A stretch of 64,000 nt of DNA from CAZPKH01 sp964587165 (GTDB taxonomy: Bacteria > Bacteroidota > Bacteroidia > Bacteroidales > Muribaculaceae). The position numbers were made by a program, and so were the translations under genes. The stretch is taken from the NCBI GenBank assembly GCA_964587165.1, contig CAZPKH010000001.1:1-64000 (forward strand), in the 5' to 3' direction. This document shows positions 45,056 through 54,776 of this stretch, piece after piece. The notes below the pieces were generated by a model. The model worked only from the letters and a program-made list of their open reading frames with translations, was not told the origin of the DNA and did no database searches. How positions within the stretch are numbered: the stretch's first letter is position 1; each line of letters opens with the position of its first letter.

Positions 45056-47914
45056 TCATTTTTTTTCAATAAATATTTCTTCAGCGAGGAAGGGGCCTGT
45101 GGGCGAAGCGGGGTCGGCAGCTACCTGCTCCGGGGTACCGGCCGACATGATGCGTCCTCCTGCATCGCCACCCGAAGGCCCCATATCGATCACCCAGTCG
45201 GCAGATTTGATCACATCGAGGTTATGCTCTATCACAAGCACAGTATTCCCTTTGTCGACAAGCCGCCGGAAGATTCCGAGCAGCACGTTTATATCCTCAA
45301 AATGCAGCCCGGTGGTGGGCTCGTCGAGGATGAAGAGCGTACGGCCTGTATCGCGTTTGGCAAGCTCCGTGGCGAGCTTGACACGCTGATTCTCGCCTCC
45401 GGAAAGCGTCGACGACGGCTGCCCGAGTTTAATATATCCGAGACCTATCTCCTGTAGCACTTTGAGAGTGCCGAGTACGGAGGGAACATTAGCAAAAAAT
45501 TCAACAGCCTGATTTATAGTCATGTCGAGTACATCTGCTATCGATTTACCTTTGAAGCGCACCTCAAGTGTCTCGCGATTGTAGCGGGCTCCTCCACATA
45601 CTTCGCACGGCACATAAACATCCGGCAGGAAGTTCATCTCTATACACCGGTATCCGTTGCCCGAGCAAGCCTCACACCGCCCTGAGCTCACGTTGAAGGA
45701 GAATCGCCCGGGCTTGTAGCCGCGTATCTTTGCTTCCGGCAGCCCGACGAAGAGATTGCGGATTGCTGTGAATACTCCTGTGTAGGTGGCCGGATTGGAG
45801 CGCGGCGACTTGCCCAGCGGAGTCTGATCGACTGTCACAACCTTGTCGATGTTTTCCAAGCCGATCAGCTCACGATAGGGCAGAGGGGCCTGCAGCGAGC
45901 GATAGAAATGCTGCGATAAGATGGGCTGGAGAGTATTTTTCACTAATGACGACTTGCCCGAGCCGCTGACACCCGAAACCACCGTAAGCGTTCCCAAAGG
46001 CAGATGAAAGTCAACATTCCGGAGATTATTGCCCGAAGCTCCGAGCAGATCGATATACAGACCGTTGCCAGGGCGGCGCGTTTCAGGCACAGGTATCTTT
46101 TTATCTCCGTTAAGATACGATGCCGTCAGCGTACCGGTAGAGAGCATTTCGGCCGGGGTGCCCGAAAAAACCACATTACCACCCTTACGGCCGGCTCCGG
46201 GACCTATGTCGACCAGATAGTCAGCCTCAAGCATCATGTCGCGGTCGTGTTCCACTACAATCACGGTATTGCGGGCATCGCGCAACTGCTTGAGCGAGTT
46301 GATAAGACGCAGGTTATCCCGCTGATGCAAGCCGATACTGGGCTCGTCAAGTATATACAGTACGTTCACAAGCTCAGAGCCGAGCTGCGTAGCCAGGCGG
46401 ATACGCTGACTCTCGCCACCCGAGAGGGTGGCCGAATTGCGGTTGAGCGAAAGATAGTCGAGACCCACGTCGATCAAGAATTTCAGTCGCGAACGTATCT
46501 CTTTTAGTATCTCCGAAGCAATGATGCGCTGAGTGGGAGAGAGCCGATCTTCCACATCGCACGCCCACTGATACAGATGTTTGATATCCATCGCACAGAG
46601 GTCGGCTATATTCTTGTCGTCGATGAAAAAGTGAAGAGCCTCGCGATTGAGGCGACGGCCGCCGCACTCGGGGCAAACCGCGCGAGTAAAGAATTTTCCG
46701 GACCACTTTTTTGCGCTCTCGGTGGCATCGTCGGCCTGCTGCATCTCAATATATTTCACGATCCCTTCGTACGACAGGAAATAGTTGGATGTCGACATCG
46801 TATCGTTCTTTATCGAAAGCCGTTCGGTCGTGCCGTTGAGAATATCGTTCATAGCCTCCTCCGGGAGGTTGGCAATCGGAGTTTTGATAGTGGCGCCATA
46901 TTTCTGACATATAGCATCTATCTGCCAGAAAAGCATAGTGTTGCGATATTTACCCAAAGGCACTATGCCTCCGTCGGCTATCGAAAGCTTGGTGTCCGGC
47001 ATTATCTTGTCGCGGTCGATGATATTGACCGTACCGAGCCCCTTGCACACAGGGCACGCTCCTTGAGGAGAGTTAAACGAGAAATTATGGGGCGCCGGCT
47101 CACGGTAGCTTATACCGCTCACCGGATCCATAAGAAGCTGCGAATAGTGGCTCACCTCGTCGGTGTCCACATCGAGAAGCATCATCTGTTTGCTCCCTTG
47201 CAGAAGTGCGGTGGAAACCGACTCCCGCAGACGCTCCGCATCTTTCGACCCCACTTTAAGGCGGTCGATCACAAGCTCAATCGAGTGATTTTTGTATCGG
47301 TCAAGCTTCAGGCCTGTAGTGATCTCGTGCAGAGTGCCGTCGATACGCACATTCAGATACCCTTTCTTGCGTAGTTGCTCAAACAGCTCCTTGTAGTGAC
47401 CCTTGCGGTTGCGCACCAAAGGTGCAAGGATGTAGATCTTCCGACCGTCATATTTCTCAAGAATCAGGTTCACAATCTTCTCCTCGGTGTAGCGAAGCAT
47501 AGGCTGGCCGGAGATGTAGCTGCGTGCTTCGCCGGCCCGCGCGTAAAGCAGACGCAGGAAGTCATATATCTCTGTGGTAGTCCCGATGGTGCTTCGCGGA
47601 TTGCGGTTGATAGTCTTCTGCTCGATGGCTATCACCGGGCTCAATCCGGTGATATGATCCACATCCGGACGCTCGAGATTTCCGAGCATATTTCTTGCAT
47701 ACGACGAGAATGTCTCGATATAGCGTCTCTGCCCCTCGGCATAGATTGTGTCGAAAGCAAGCGACGACTTGCCGCTACCCGACAGTCCTGTAAAAACTGT
47801 CAGTGAATTATGCGGTATCTCGACGTCAATATTTTTAAGATTGTGCACCCGCGCACCGATCACCTTAAGCGAATCGGAGGCGGGAGTGGGAGAGGTATGT
47901 TGTTGTTCAGACAT
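45056..47914 (-). CDS. uvrA: Excinuclease ABC subunit A
   Basis: 952 residues. Two ABC ATPase modules: the first Walker A is GLSGSGKSSLAFDT and the second GVSGSGKSSLVKNT. Zinc-binding cysteine pairs (CPVCKGLG, CEACSGNGYRC, CEVCGGARYN) and two ABC signature motifs with LSGGE are present. It recognises DNA damage with UvrB in nucleotide excision repair. The gene is divergent from the GNAT gene, and the region between holds a tandem repeat and a palindrome. Confidence 0.97.
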   Translation of the reverse strand: MSEQQHTSPTPASDSLKVIGARVHNLKNIDVEIPHNSLTVFTGLSGSGKSSLAFDTIYAEGQRRYIETFSSYARNMLGNLERPDVDHITGLSPVIAIEQKTINRNPRSTIGTTTEIYDFLRLLYARAGEARSYISGQPMLRYTEEKIVNLILEKYDGRKIYILAPLVRNRKGHYKELFEQLRKKGYLNVRIDGTLHEITTGLKLDRYKNHSIELVIDRLKVGSKDAERLRESVSTALLQGSKQMMLLDVDTDEVSHYSQLLMDPVSGISYREPAPHNFSFNSPQGACPVCKGLGTVNIIDRDKIMPDTKLSIADGGIVPLGKYRNTMLFWQIDAICQKYGATIKTPIANLPEEAMNDILNGTTERLSIKNDTMSTSNYFLSYEGIVKYIEMQQADDATESAKKWSGKFFTRAVCPECGGRRLNREALHFFIDDKNIADLCAMDIKHLYQWACDVEDRLSPTQRIIASEILKEIRSRLKFLIDVGLDYLSLNRNSATLSGGESQRIRLATQLGSELVNVLYILDEPSIGLHQRDNLRLINSLKQLRDARNTVIVVEHDRDMMLEADYLVDIGPGAGRKGGNVVFSGTPAEMLSTGTLTASYLNGDKKIPVPETRRPGNGLYIDLLGASGNNLRNVDFHLPLGTLTVVSGVSGSGKSSLVKNTLQPILSQHFYRSLQAPLPYRELIGLENIDKVVTVDQTPLGKSPRSNPATYTGVFTAIRNLFVGLPEAKIRGYKPGRFSFNVSSGRCEACSGNGYRCIEMNFLPDVYVPCEVCGGARYNRETLEVRFKGKSIADVLDMTINQAVEFFANVPSVLGTLKVLQEIGLGYIKLGQPSSTLSGGENQRVKLATELAKRDTGRTLFILDEPTTGLHFEDINVLLGIFRRLVDKGNTVLVIEHNLDVIKSADWVIDMGPSGGDAGGRIMSAGTPEQVAADPASPTGPFLAEEIFIEKK

Positions 47915-47935
47915 AGTGAATCAATATAAATCAAT

Positions 47936-47978
47936 GCACGCGTGCGCGTACAATACATATATAAACGATATATAAACG
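47936..47978. repeat. Palindrome and 11-bp tandem repeat between uvrA and the GNAT gene
   Basis: GCACGCGTGC (47936-47945) is a perfect 10-bp palindrome. ATATATAAACG is repeated exactly twice, head to tail, at 47957-47967 and 47968-47978. Both lie between the divergent start codons and look like protein-binding sites. Confidence 0.85.
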
Positions 47979-48040
47979 TACGGGAAGTGCAAAAATTGTA
48001 TACTCCGCAACCAAAAGCAGCCGCAGGCCGTTATTCAGAT

Positions 48041-49153
48041 ATGAAGACCAATAGCGAAATATGCCGTTTGTGGCACGAATGTTTCCCCACGATCAGCCGT
48101 GAGTGGATGAATATGTTTCTGTCGACATCCTATAGCCCGGACGATCTGAAGATCACTGCCGACGCTGACGGAAACATCCTCTGCTCCTTACTGCTGCAGC
48201 CCCGACGGTTGATACTTCACGGCCGTGAGTGCAAGGCTGCCTACCTGAGTTTTGCATGCACCTCTCCGCGGCAGCGTGGCTCGGGACTGATGTCAAAGTT
48301 GCTTGCCGACACTCTGCGCGAGGCTTACAGCAACGGGACAGTTGCCACTATGCTGATACCGGCTCAGGATTGGTTGGCCGACTTCTACCACCGTGTGGCA
48401 GGGTGGAGCAGGGTAGTGTTCACACGCCACGACTGCTATACTTCGGTGCATCAGTTTATTGAAAACGGCAGCGAATATACCTCAGCGCCCGATTGTGGCG
48501 CCGACGAGCTTTACGACGCCGTGGAGCGCTATACTCCCGAGACCGGGGGATACGCCCGCATAGCCCACTCAAGGCGCGATTTTGATGCCGTGATAGCCGA
48601 CTGCCGTATGGAGGGGGGAGATATAATCGCTGTGGCCGACAGCGACGGTCGCGTGGCAGCCGTAGCCTCGGCCTTACCCGACGATTTTTACCGCTCAGTC
48701 ACGGTCCGATCGGCAGTAGGTCGCAATCCTCAGGCCGTTGCCGCCGTACTTGAAGAAGTCCGGCTCAGGTATCCCGACAAAAGTATCACCGTCATATCGC
48801 CGGCCTCCGACGACCACGCCGCCGGCGAGCGTCGCCGCAAGTATTACCCGGGAGGCATGGCCCGAATAACAGATGTGGGAGCATGTCTTGATCATGTGGC
48901 ACGCTATGGCGCAGCGAAAGGATGGCGGAAAATTGTGAAAGTACACGATCCGGTTATACCTCAGAACTGCCACACATGGCTGCTGAAAGGTGGAGTAGGA
49001 GCTGAAATTGACGACTCGCTTGCCGCCGACGGAATGGACGCTTTCGATGTGGGTGTCGACGTGCTCGCCTCGATGGTATTCGGTTCCGCACCTATCGCAG
49101 AGCTGATTGACTTCCCGGCAAACAGACTGATAATGAGCCTCATGCTCGAATAG
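48041..49153 (+). CDS. GNAT-family N-acetyltransferase (Eis-like)
   Basis: 370 residues from ATG 48041. The N-terminal GNAT domain has YLSFACTSPRQRGSGLMSKLLAD, with RxxG-type acetyl-CoA binding. A second domain follows (about 150-365) in the arrangement of two-domain Eis-like proteins. Substrate unknown: an amine or a protein lysine. The gene is divergent from uvrA. Confidence 0.8.
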   Translation: MKTNSEICRLWHECFPTISREWMNMFLSTSYSPDDLKITADADGNILCSLLLQPRRLILHGRECKAAYLSFACTSPRQRGSGLMSKLLADTLREAYSNGTVATMLIPAQDWLADFYHRVAGWSRVVFTRHDCYTSVHQFIENGSEYTSAPDCGADELYDAVERYTPETGGYARIAHSRRDFDAVIADCRMEGGDIIAVADSDGRVAAVASALPDDFYRSVTVRSAVGRNPQAVAAVLEEVRLRYPDKSITVISPASDDHAAGERRRKYYPGGMARITDVGACLDHVARYGAAKGWRKIVKVHDPVIPQNCHTWLLKGGVGAEIDDSLAADGMDAFDVGVDVLASMVFGSAPIAELIDFPANRLIMSLMLE

Positions 49154-49186
49154 CAGAATTTTTTATCAAAAAAAGTTGCTGAAATA

Positions 49187-49218
49187 TTTGCACAACTCAA
49201 ATAGTCGTCGTAAATTTG
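49187..49218 (+). promoter_or_regulatory. Promoter of tRNA-Glu
   Basis: TTTG (49187-49190), 20 bp, TAAATTTG (49211-49218). The transcript should begin near 49225 and contains a 6-bp hairpin (49230-49245, GGGAGG/CCTCCC) before the tRNA. Confidence 0.8.
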
Positions 49219-49260
49219 CAGTGCAAAAAGGGAGGAGCGCCTCCCGAGCCAGTAGCGAAT

Positions 49261-49333
49261 GGCGATTTAGTGTAGAGGCCTAGCACGCCGCCCTCTCACG
49301 GCGGAAACCCGGGTTCGAATCCCGGATTCGCTA
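49261..49333 (+). tRNA. tRNA-Glu (anticodon CTC)
   Basis: The anticodon stem CCGCC/GGCGG closes a CTCTCAC loop with CTC at positions 34-36. D-stem GTGT/GCAC and T-arm CCGGG-TTCGAAT-CCCGG are regular, with U8 and A9 in place and a four-base variable region. The acceptor stem GGCGATT/ATTCGCT has a G-U end pair and a U-U mismatch at 6-67. The CCA end is not encoded. It decodes GAG codons. Confidence 0.85.
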
Positions 49334-49336
49334 CTC

Positions 49337-49377
49337 AAACCGAAATCAATCATCACCCGATTGGTTTCGGTTTTTTT
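49337..49377 (+). terminator. Terminator of tRNA-Glu
   Basis: A 15-bp stem (49337-49351 with 49359-49373, one G-U) with a seven-base loop, followed by TTTT. The T-tract overlaps the -33 box of the next promoter. Confidence 0.85.
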
Positions 49378-49407
49378 GTGAAACACGCTCAAAGTATTGT
49401 ATCTTTG
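49375..49407 (+). promoter_or_regulatory. Promoter of the glycosidase-ruvA-TonB receptor operon
   Basis: TTTG (49375-49378), 21 bp, TATCTTTG (49400-49407). The -33 box is formed by the end of the tRNA terminator T-tract. Confidence 0.75.
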
Positions 49408-49438
49408 CATACACATTATACCCGATAACTCACAAACC

Positions 49439-51709
49439 ATGAACCGACTTCTGCTTTCAGCCGTCGCCACCCTTACCATAGCCGGGGGTGCGTCCGCTCA
49501 AAACACATCTGCCATCGTCGCCACGGACTCCTGGAGCTGGCACGGCGACACAATAACTCAAGGTATATTCTCGGCCACAGCTCCGTCACCCTACAAGATT
49601 GTAAGCAACTACTACGCCAAGCCGGGATATTTCATGCCGATAGATCAGGTGTGGGAGTGCAAGAACGACCTTACTCCATATCCGCAGCTCTCTACATCCA
49701 ACCGCCTGCATGCCGCAATCTACAATATGGGACTCGACGAGATGATAAATAATGTGGAGCCCGACACCACTCTCCGCACCGGCAAGGAGTGGGCCGGCGT
49801 GTGGACACGCGACGTGAGCTACTCGATCATACTTTCTATGGCATATCTGCAGCCTGAAGCATCAAAAATTTCGCTTATGAAAAAAGTGAATGCCAACGGC
49901 CGCATTATACAGGATACCGGTTCGGGAGGTGCGTGGCCCATCAGCTCCGACCGTATGATATGGGCGGTAGCTGCCTGGGAGCTTTACAAAGTGACAGGCG
50001 AACGCTCGTGGCTCGAATATATCTATCCCGTGATAGTCAACTCGTTTGCCGACGACTTCCAAACCGTATACGGCACCGAGTCGGGCCTGGTGCGGGGCGA
50101 GACTTCCTTCATAGACTGGCGCGAGCAGAGCTACCCTCGATGGATGCAGACGGCAGATATTTATAAAAGTGAAGCGCTCGGCACCTCTGTAGTGCACGCC
50201 GAGGCTCTTCATGTCCTGTCGCTGATAGCCTCAGAGCTTGGCAAGAAAAAGGAAGCGGCAGCCTACCGTCACGCATCCGAGAAGCTTTCGGATGCTATCA
50301 ATGAAACGCTTTGGATCCCCTCAAAGGGATACTATGCAATGTATCGCTACGGTCGCGGCAATCTGATCACCAACCCTCGCGCCGAAACTCTCGGCGAGTC
50401 GCTCGCCATACTTTTCGACGTCGCTTCGCCGCAACGCGCAGCAAGCATAACCGAAAACAACCCCGTCACTCCCTTCGGCGCAGCAATCTTCTACCCACAG
50501 ATCTCTGACATACCTTCGTATCACAATAACGCTCTTTGGCCTTTTGTCGGTTCGTACTGGGCGCTTGCCAATGCTAAAGCTCACAACGAAGAGGGCACGA
50601 TGCTCGCTATCGGCGCCGTGTTCCGTCCGGCTGCTCTCTTTGCCACCAATAAGGAGAATTTCAACCTCGACAACGGCGATATAGAGACCGAGCTCAACTC
50701 ATCGAACATGCTGTGGAGCCTGGCCGGCAATCTCGCTATAACCTATCGAATACTATTCGGTGTACATTTCGAGGCCGACGGTCTGCGTTTTGAGCCGTTT
50801 GTCCCGAAAGCGCTTGCCGACACCCGCACCCTCTCAAACTTCAAATACCGCAATGCCGACATTACCCTTACCGTCGAGGGTTACGGCGACCGCATAGCCG
50901 AGTGCACGGTCAATGGCAAGAAGTCCGAGCCTTTTATCGCGGCCTCCAAAGCCAAGGGAAAGATGGATATTAAAATAGTAATGGCCAATAATGATATTCC
51001 GCCCATGCGCGTCAATCTTGCCCCCAACCTCAAAGCTCCCCTTACTCCTCTTGCCCGCCTGAGCAGTATCGCGGATACCGACATGCTTGAGTGGAATCCT
51101 ATCGAATATATAGCCGGATACAAAGTGCTCCGCAACGGTCAGATCATTGCCGAAACACGCCAGACTTCCTATAAACTGACCGAGCCGGGCGAATATCAGG
51201 TGGTGGGCGTGGATGCCAACGGCACCGAGTCGTTTGCTTCAGAGCCTTTGATTTTCAGCCCCACATATTATTTCGCTCCGGCGGCTGAAGTCACCGCTAT
51301 TGTTTCGCCCGAGGTATCATATTCACCCGCGACTCCTGTAGCCGGCTTCGTGGGGAGCGGATTCGTAGAGACCGACCACAACACCCCTGCGCTGAAGGTG
51401 GCCGTCGAGATACCCACCGACGGTGTATACCTTATCGCTTTGCGGTATGCCAACGGCAACGGCCCTGTCAACACCGAAAACAAAGCTGCAATACGCACCC
51501 TCTCTGTCGATGGCGAAAAAGCCGGCGTAGTCGTTATGCCTCACCGCGGTGTGGCTAACTGGGACGACTGGGGCATGACAAACTTTGTGGAGGTGCCCCT
51601 CACGGCAGGAGCTCACGAAGTTGAGATCTCCTTCCGCCCCGAGAACGAGAACATGAACCTCAAAACCAACCATGCTCTGATCGACGAGGTGGTTGTAGTC
51701 AAGAAATAA
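49439..51709 (+). CDS. Exported six-hairpin glycosidase-like protein
   Basis: 756 residues from ATG 49439, with a signal peptide ending ASAQ (about 21). Residues 60-430 have an (alpha/alpha)6 glycosidase pattern: GKEWAGVWTRDVSYSI, GSGGAWPISSDRMIWAVAAW, WREQSYPRWMQTADIY and PRAETLGESLAILF. Related proteins are glycogen-debranching-, rhamnosidase- or MGH1-type enzymes. A beta-sandwich (about 530-610) and a carbohydrate-binding-like domain (about 620-755) follow. The exact family and substrate are not clear. ruvA starts one base after the stop. Confidence 0.75.
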   Translation: MNRLLLSAVATLTIAGGASAQNTSAIVATDSWSWHGDTITQGIFSATAPSPYKIVSNYYAKPGYFMPIDQVWECKNDLTPYPQLSTSNRLHAAIYNMGLDEMINNVEPDTTLRTGKEWAGVWTRDVSYSIILSMAYLQPEASKISLMKKVNANGRIIQDTGSGGAWPISSDRMIWAVAAWELYKVTGERSWLEYIYPVIVNSFADDFQTVYGTESGLVRGETSFIDWREQSYPRWMQTADIYKSEALGTSVVHAEALHVLSLIASELGKKKEAAAYRHASEKLSDAINETLWIPSKGYYAMYRYGRGNLITNPRAETLGESLAILFDVASPQRAASITENNPVTPFGAAIFYPQISDIPSYHNNALWPFVGSYWALANAKAHNEEGTMLAIGAVFRPAALFATNKENFNLDNGDIETELNSSNMLWSLAGNLAITYRILFGVHFEADGLRFEPFVPKALADTRTLSNFKYRNADITLTVEGYGDRIAECTVNGKKSEPFIAASKAKGKMDIKIVMANNDIPPMRVNLAPNLKAPLTPLARLSSIADTDMLEWNPIEYIAGYKVLRNGQIIAETRQTSYKLTEPGEYQVVGVDANGTESFASEPLIFSPTYYFAPAAEVTAIVSPEVSYSPATPVAGFVGSGFVETDHNTPALKVAVEIPTDGVYLIALRYANGNGPVNTENKAAIRTLSVDGEKAGVVVMPHRGVANWDDWGMTNFVEVPLTAGAHEVEISFRPENENMNLKTNHALIDEVVVVKK

Positions 51710-51710
51710 T

Positions 51711-52319
51711 ATGATCGAGTATCTGCGCGGCACAGTAGCCGATCTCACACCTACGGCGGTTGTAGTCGAAACCGCCGCAGGTATAGGCTACGAGCTCAAC
51801 ATCACTCTGCCGACTTATACCACTCTCGACAATGCGGGCGGTATTGGGGGGCAGACTAAGATGCTGGTTCACGAGATCGTAAGAGAAGACCAGTGGCTGC
51901 TTTACGGATTTGTCGACAGACTTGAGCGAGAGCTTTTCCGCCAGCTCATAGCAGTGTCGGGAGTGGGAGCCAACACCGCAAGGCTTATTCTTTCGGCGAT
52001 ACCGGCAGAATCATTAAGCTCTGTGATAGCTTCCGGCGATGAGGCAAAGCTCAAGAATGTAAAGGGGATAGGCGTCAAGACCGCCCAGCGCATTATCGTT
52101 GATCTAAAGGATAAGATAAATGCCGTGCCCGGAGCTCAGACCGCTGAATCGGTAAAGCAGCAGGTGAACGCATCATCCTACGACGATGCGCTTTCGGCTC
52201 TCCTTGCTCTGGGGTTTGCGCGTCCGGCGTCGGTAAAAGCTCTCGACAAGATTTTTTCAGATGCGCCCGACTTGCCGGTGCCCGATGCCATACGTCGGGC
52301 TCTTGCTATGATCAAGTGA
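51711..52319 (+). CDS. ruvA: Holliday junction branch migration protein RuvA
   Basis: 202 residues, the usual length. It starts MIEYLRGTVADLTPTAVVVE and has two helix-hairpin-helix motifs (LIAVSGVGANTARLIL and LKNVKGIGVKTAQRIIVDL), then the C-terminal three-helix domain contacting RuvB. It targets RuvB to Holliday junctions. It is coupled to the glycosidase gene with a one-base gap, an unusual pairing of functions. Confidence 0.96.
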   Translation: MIEYLRGTVADLTPTAVVVETAAGIGYELNITLPTYTTLDNAGGIGGQTKMLVHEIVREDQWLLYGFVDRLERELFRQLIAVSGVGANTARLILSAIPAESLSSVIASGDEAKLKNVKGIGVKTAQRIIVDLKDKINAVPGAQTAESVKQQVNASSYDDALSALLALGFARPASVKALDKIFSDAPDLPVPDAIRRALAMIK

Positions 52320-52366
52320 CCGACCACACTATACAATTATCCGGCAAACGGTGCGTTATATAGTTG

Positions 52367-54775
52367 ATGTCACGTTTCCTTACGATAATTATTGCTATTG
52401 TGCTGGGGCTCTCTGCTTCGGCGCAAGTCAAGATACACGGTAAAATCACCGACACGCAGAATAAGCCTGTAGAGTTTGTCACGGTCCGCATTGCCGGCAC
52501 GGCTATAGGCACGACTTCCAACCTCGACGGCGACTATGCCCTCTCGGCTCCGGCCGCCGATACGATAAAGATTGTATTCAGCTGCATAGGGTATCAGGAA
52601 GCGTCACGCCAACTCTTTGATGCCAAGGGCGATGTGACACTCAATATGCGTATGCAGGAGAATACCAAGATGCTCGACGATGTTGAGGTGACGGCAATCA
52701 AGACCCAGACGTCGCAGATGCAGACCATCAACACCGAAGCTGTACGCTCCAACCCCTCTGCCTCGGGCAATGGCGTCGAGAATCTTATCACCACCCTTGC
52801 AGGCGTCAATTCATCCAACGAGATGTCGTCGCAATACTCCGTGCGCGGTGGATCGTATGATGAAAATTCCGTCTATATCAACGGAGTGGAGGTTTACCGC
52901 CCGCAGCTCGTTTCATCCGGACAGCAGGAGGGACTTTCAATTATCAATCCTGATCTTGTCGGGGCAATCGGATTCTCGACCGGAGGTTTCTCTGCCGAGT
53001 ATGGCGACAGAATGTCGTCGGTGCTCGACATATCCTACCGGCAGCCCGAGTCGTTTGAGGGATCAGCTTCGGTCGGTCTTATGGGTGCGTCGCTTGCGAT
53101 AGGGCAGTCGTCGAAAAAATTCTCGCAACTTTACGGCATAAGGTATAAGCAGAACTCCTCGCTGCTGTCGTCGATGGAAACCAAAGGGGAGTACGATCCG
53201 CGTTTCTTCGACTTCCAGACCAACCTCGTGTATAAACCGTCGCATAAGTGGAGTATATCCGTGCTCGGCAACGTTGCTATCAACGACTACCGCTTCAAGC
53301 CCACAACACGTCAGACCAACTTCGGCACATCGACCGACGCAAAACAGTTCACCGTATATTTCGACGGCCACGAGCAGGATAAATTCGAGACATGGTTTGG
53401 AGCCGGAACCATAACTTATCGCCCCACAGCCGCCACCGACATATCGCTTCAAGCATCGGGATACCTCTCCAACGAATATGTGTCATACGACATTCAGGGC
53501 GAATACTGGCTTGATCAGGCAGGCACCTCCGGTGGCTCGGGCTCTGAAGCAATAGGAGGAGAGCTCGGCGTCGGGCGCTACCAGGAGCACAACCGTACAC
53601 GCTTGAAGATGAGCGTATTTGCAATGGCATTAAAGGGCAACACCCGGATGCGGGCACATACGCTGAGCTACGGCGTGAATTTCAACCACGAGACGATACT
53701 CGACCGCACCAGAGAGTGGGAGCGCCGCGACTCTGCCGGCTATTCGCTCCCATTCGATCCCGAGGCTCTTCATGTGATATATGCCCTCGATTCGCATCAC
53801 GATCTGTCGACAAACCGTTTCTTGGCATTTGTGATGGACAATTTCCGTATCGAGAGCAGTGCCGGATACTTCAACCTCAACGGTGGTATTCGATTGAGCT
53901 ACTGGGATTTCAACAAGGAGTTTCTGGTGAGTCCGCGTGTCAACGTTGGTTTTGTGCCTGCGCGAAGTGCAAACTGGACCTTTCGCTTTGCCACCGGCCT
54001 TTACTACCAATCGCCGTTCTATAAAGAGTTCCGGCTTCCGGTGGTCGACGAATACGGCAATAATGTCATAGCGCTGAACGATAACATCAAATCGCAGCGT
54101 TCCTATCAGCTTATATTCGGAGCCGACTACACTTTCCGTGCATTCAACCGACCGTTCAAACTTTCGGCCGAAGCATACTACAAGGCTCTTTCAAATCTCA
54201 TACCTTACGAAGTCGACAATCTGAAGCTCGTATACACCGGCACCAATTCAAGTTCGGGTCACGCCGCCGGCATCGACATGCGCCTTTTCGGTCAGTTTGT
54301 TCCCGGCTCCGACTCCTGGATCAGCTTCTCGCTTATGAACACCCGCGAAAAGCTTAACGGTAAGATGGTGCCGCGCCCCAACGACCAGCGCTATTCGCTG
54401 GCACTGTATTTCAACGATTATTTCCCTAAGGTGCCTAAGCTTAAATTTTCGCTGCGCGGCATACTCTCCGACGGCCTGCCGTTCACTGCCCCTCACACCA
54501 CGCGCGATATGGGCTACTTCCGTACACCGGCCTACAAACGTGTGGACATCGGTTTGAGCTACGATCTGCTTTCGCCACCCTCCGAAGGGAAGATGCGCTC
54601 CGGATTCTGGGGTAAGATCAAACGCATCACGGCGGCTGTCGACGTGTTCAACCTGCTCGACATCTCCAATGTCAGCTCATACTACTGGGTGACGGATGTA
54701 AACGACATCCAGTATGCCGTGCCCAACTACCTCACCCGCCGTCAGTTTAATGTAAAGCTAACTGTAGATTTCTGA
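52367..54775 (+). CDS. TonB-dependent receptor with carboxypeptidase-like N-terminal domain
   Basis: 802 residues from ATG 52367; a TTG three bases earlier is less likely. After the signal peptide (to ASAQ, about 20) comes a carboxypeptidase-regulatory-like domain (GKITDTQNKPVEFVTVRIAG, about 22-105), a plug (about 110-230; YSVRGGSYDENSVYINGVEVY) and the barrel to the C-terminal aromatic residue. No SusD-like gene is adjacent, so it is not a Sus pair. Ligand unknown. The leader shares a motif with the gene at 951. Confidence 0.88.
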   Translation: MSRFLTIIIAIVLGLSASAQVKIHGKITDTQNKPVEFVTVRIAGTAIGTTSNLDGDYALSAPAADTIKIVFSCIGYQEASRQLFDAKGDVTLNMRMQENTKMLDDVEVTAIKTQTSQMQTINTEAVRSNPSASGNGVENLITTLAGVNSSNEMSSQYSVRGGSYDENSVYINGVEVYRPQLVSSGQQEGLSIINPDLVGAIGFSTGGFSAEYGDRMSSVLDISYRQPESFEGSASVGLMGASLAIGQSSKKFSQLYGIRYKQNSSLLSSMETKGEYDPRFFDFQTNLVYKPSHKWSISVLGNVAINDYRFKPTTRQTNFGTSTDAKQFTVYFDGHEQDKFETWFGAGTITYRPTAATDISLQASGYLSNEYVSYDIQGEYWLDQAGTSGGSGSEAIGGELGVGRYQEHNRTRLKMSVFAMALKGNTRMRAHTLSYGVNFNHETILDRTREWERRDSAGYSLPFDPEALHVIYALDSHHDLSTNRFLAFVMDNFRIESSAGYFNLNGGIRLSYWDFNKEFLVSPRVNVGFVPARSANWTFRFATGLYYQSPFYKEFRLPVVDEYGNNVIALNDNIKSQRSYQLIFGADYTFRAFNRPFKLSAEAYYKALSNLIPYEVDNLKLVYTGTNSSSGHAAGIDMRLFGQFVPGSDSWISFSLMNTREKLNGKMVPRPNDQRYSLALYFNDYFPKVPKLKFSLRGILSDGLPFTAPHTTRDMGYFRTPAYKRVDIGLSYDLLSPPSEGKMRSGFWGKIKRITAAVDVFNLLDISNVSSYYWVTDVNDIQYAVPNYLTRRQFNVKLTVDF

Positions 54776-54776
54776 A

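Noticed and set aside
49259..49333. tRNA acceptor built from AGCGAAT (49254-49260)
   Set aside because: This gives a perfect acceptor stem but leaves seven extra bases before the D-stem and no U8/A9, so the GGCGATT model is preferred.
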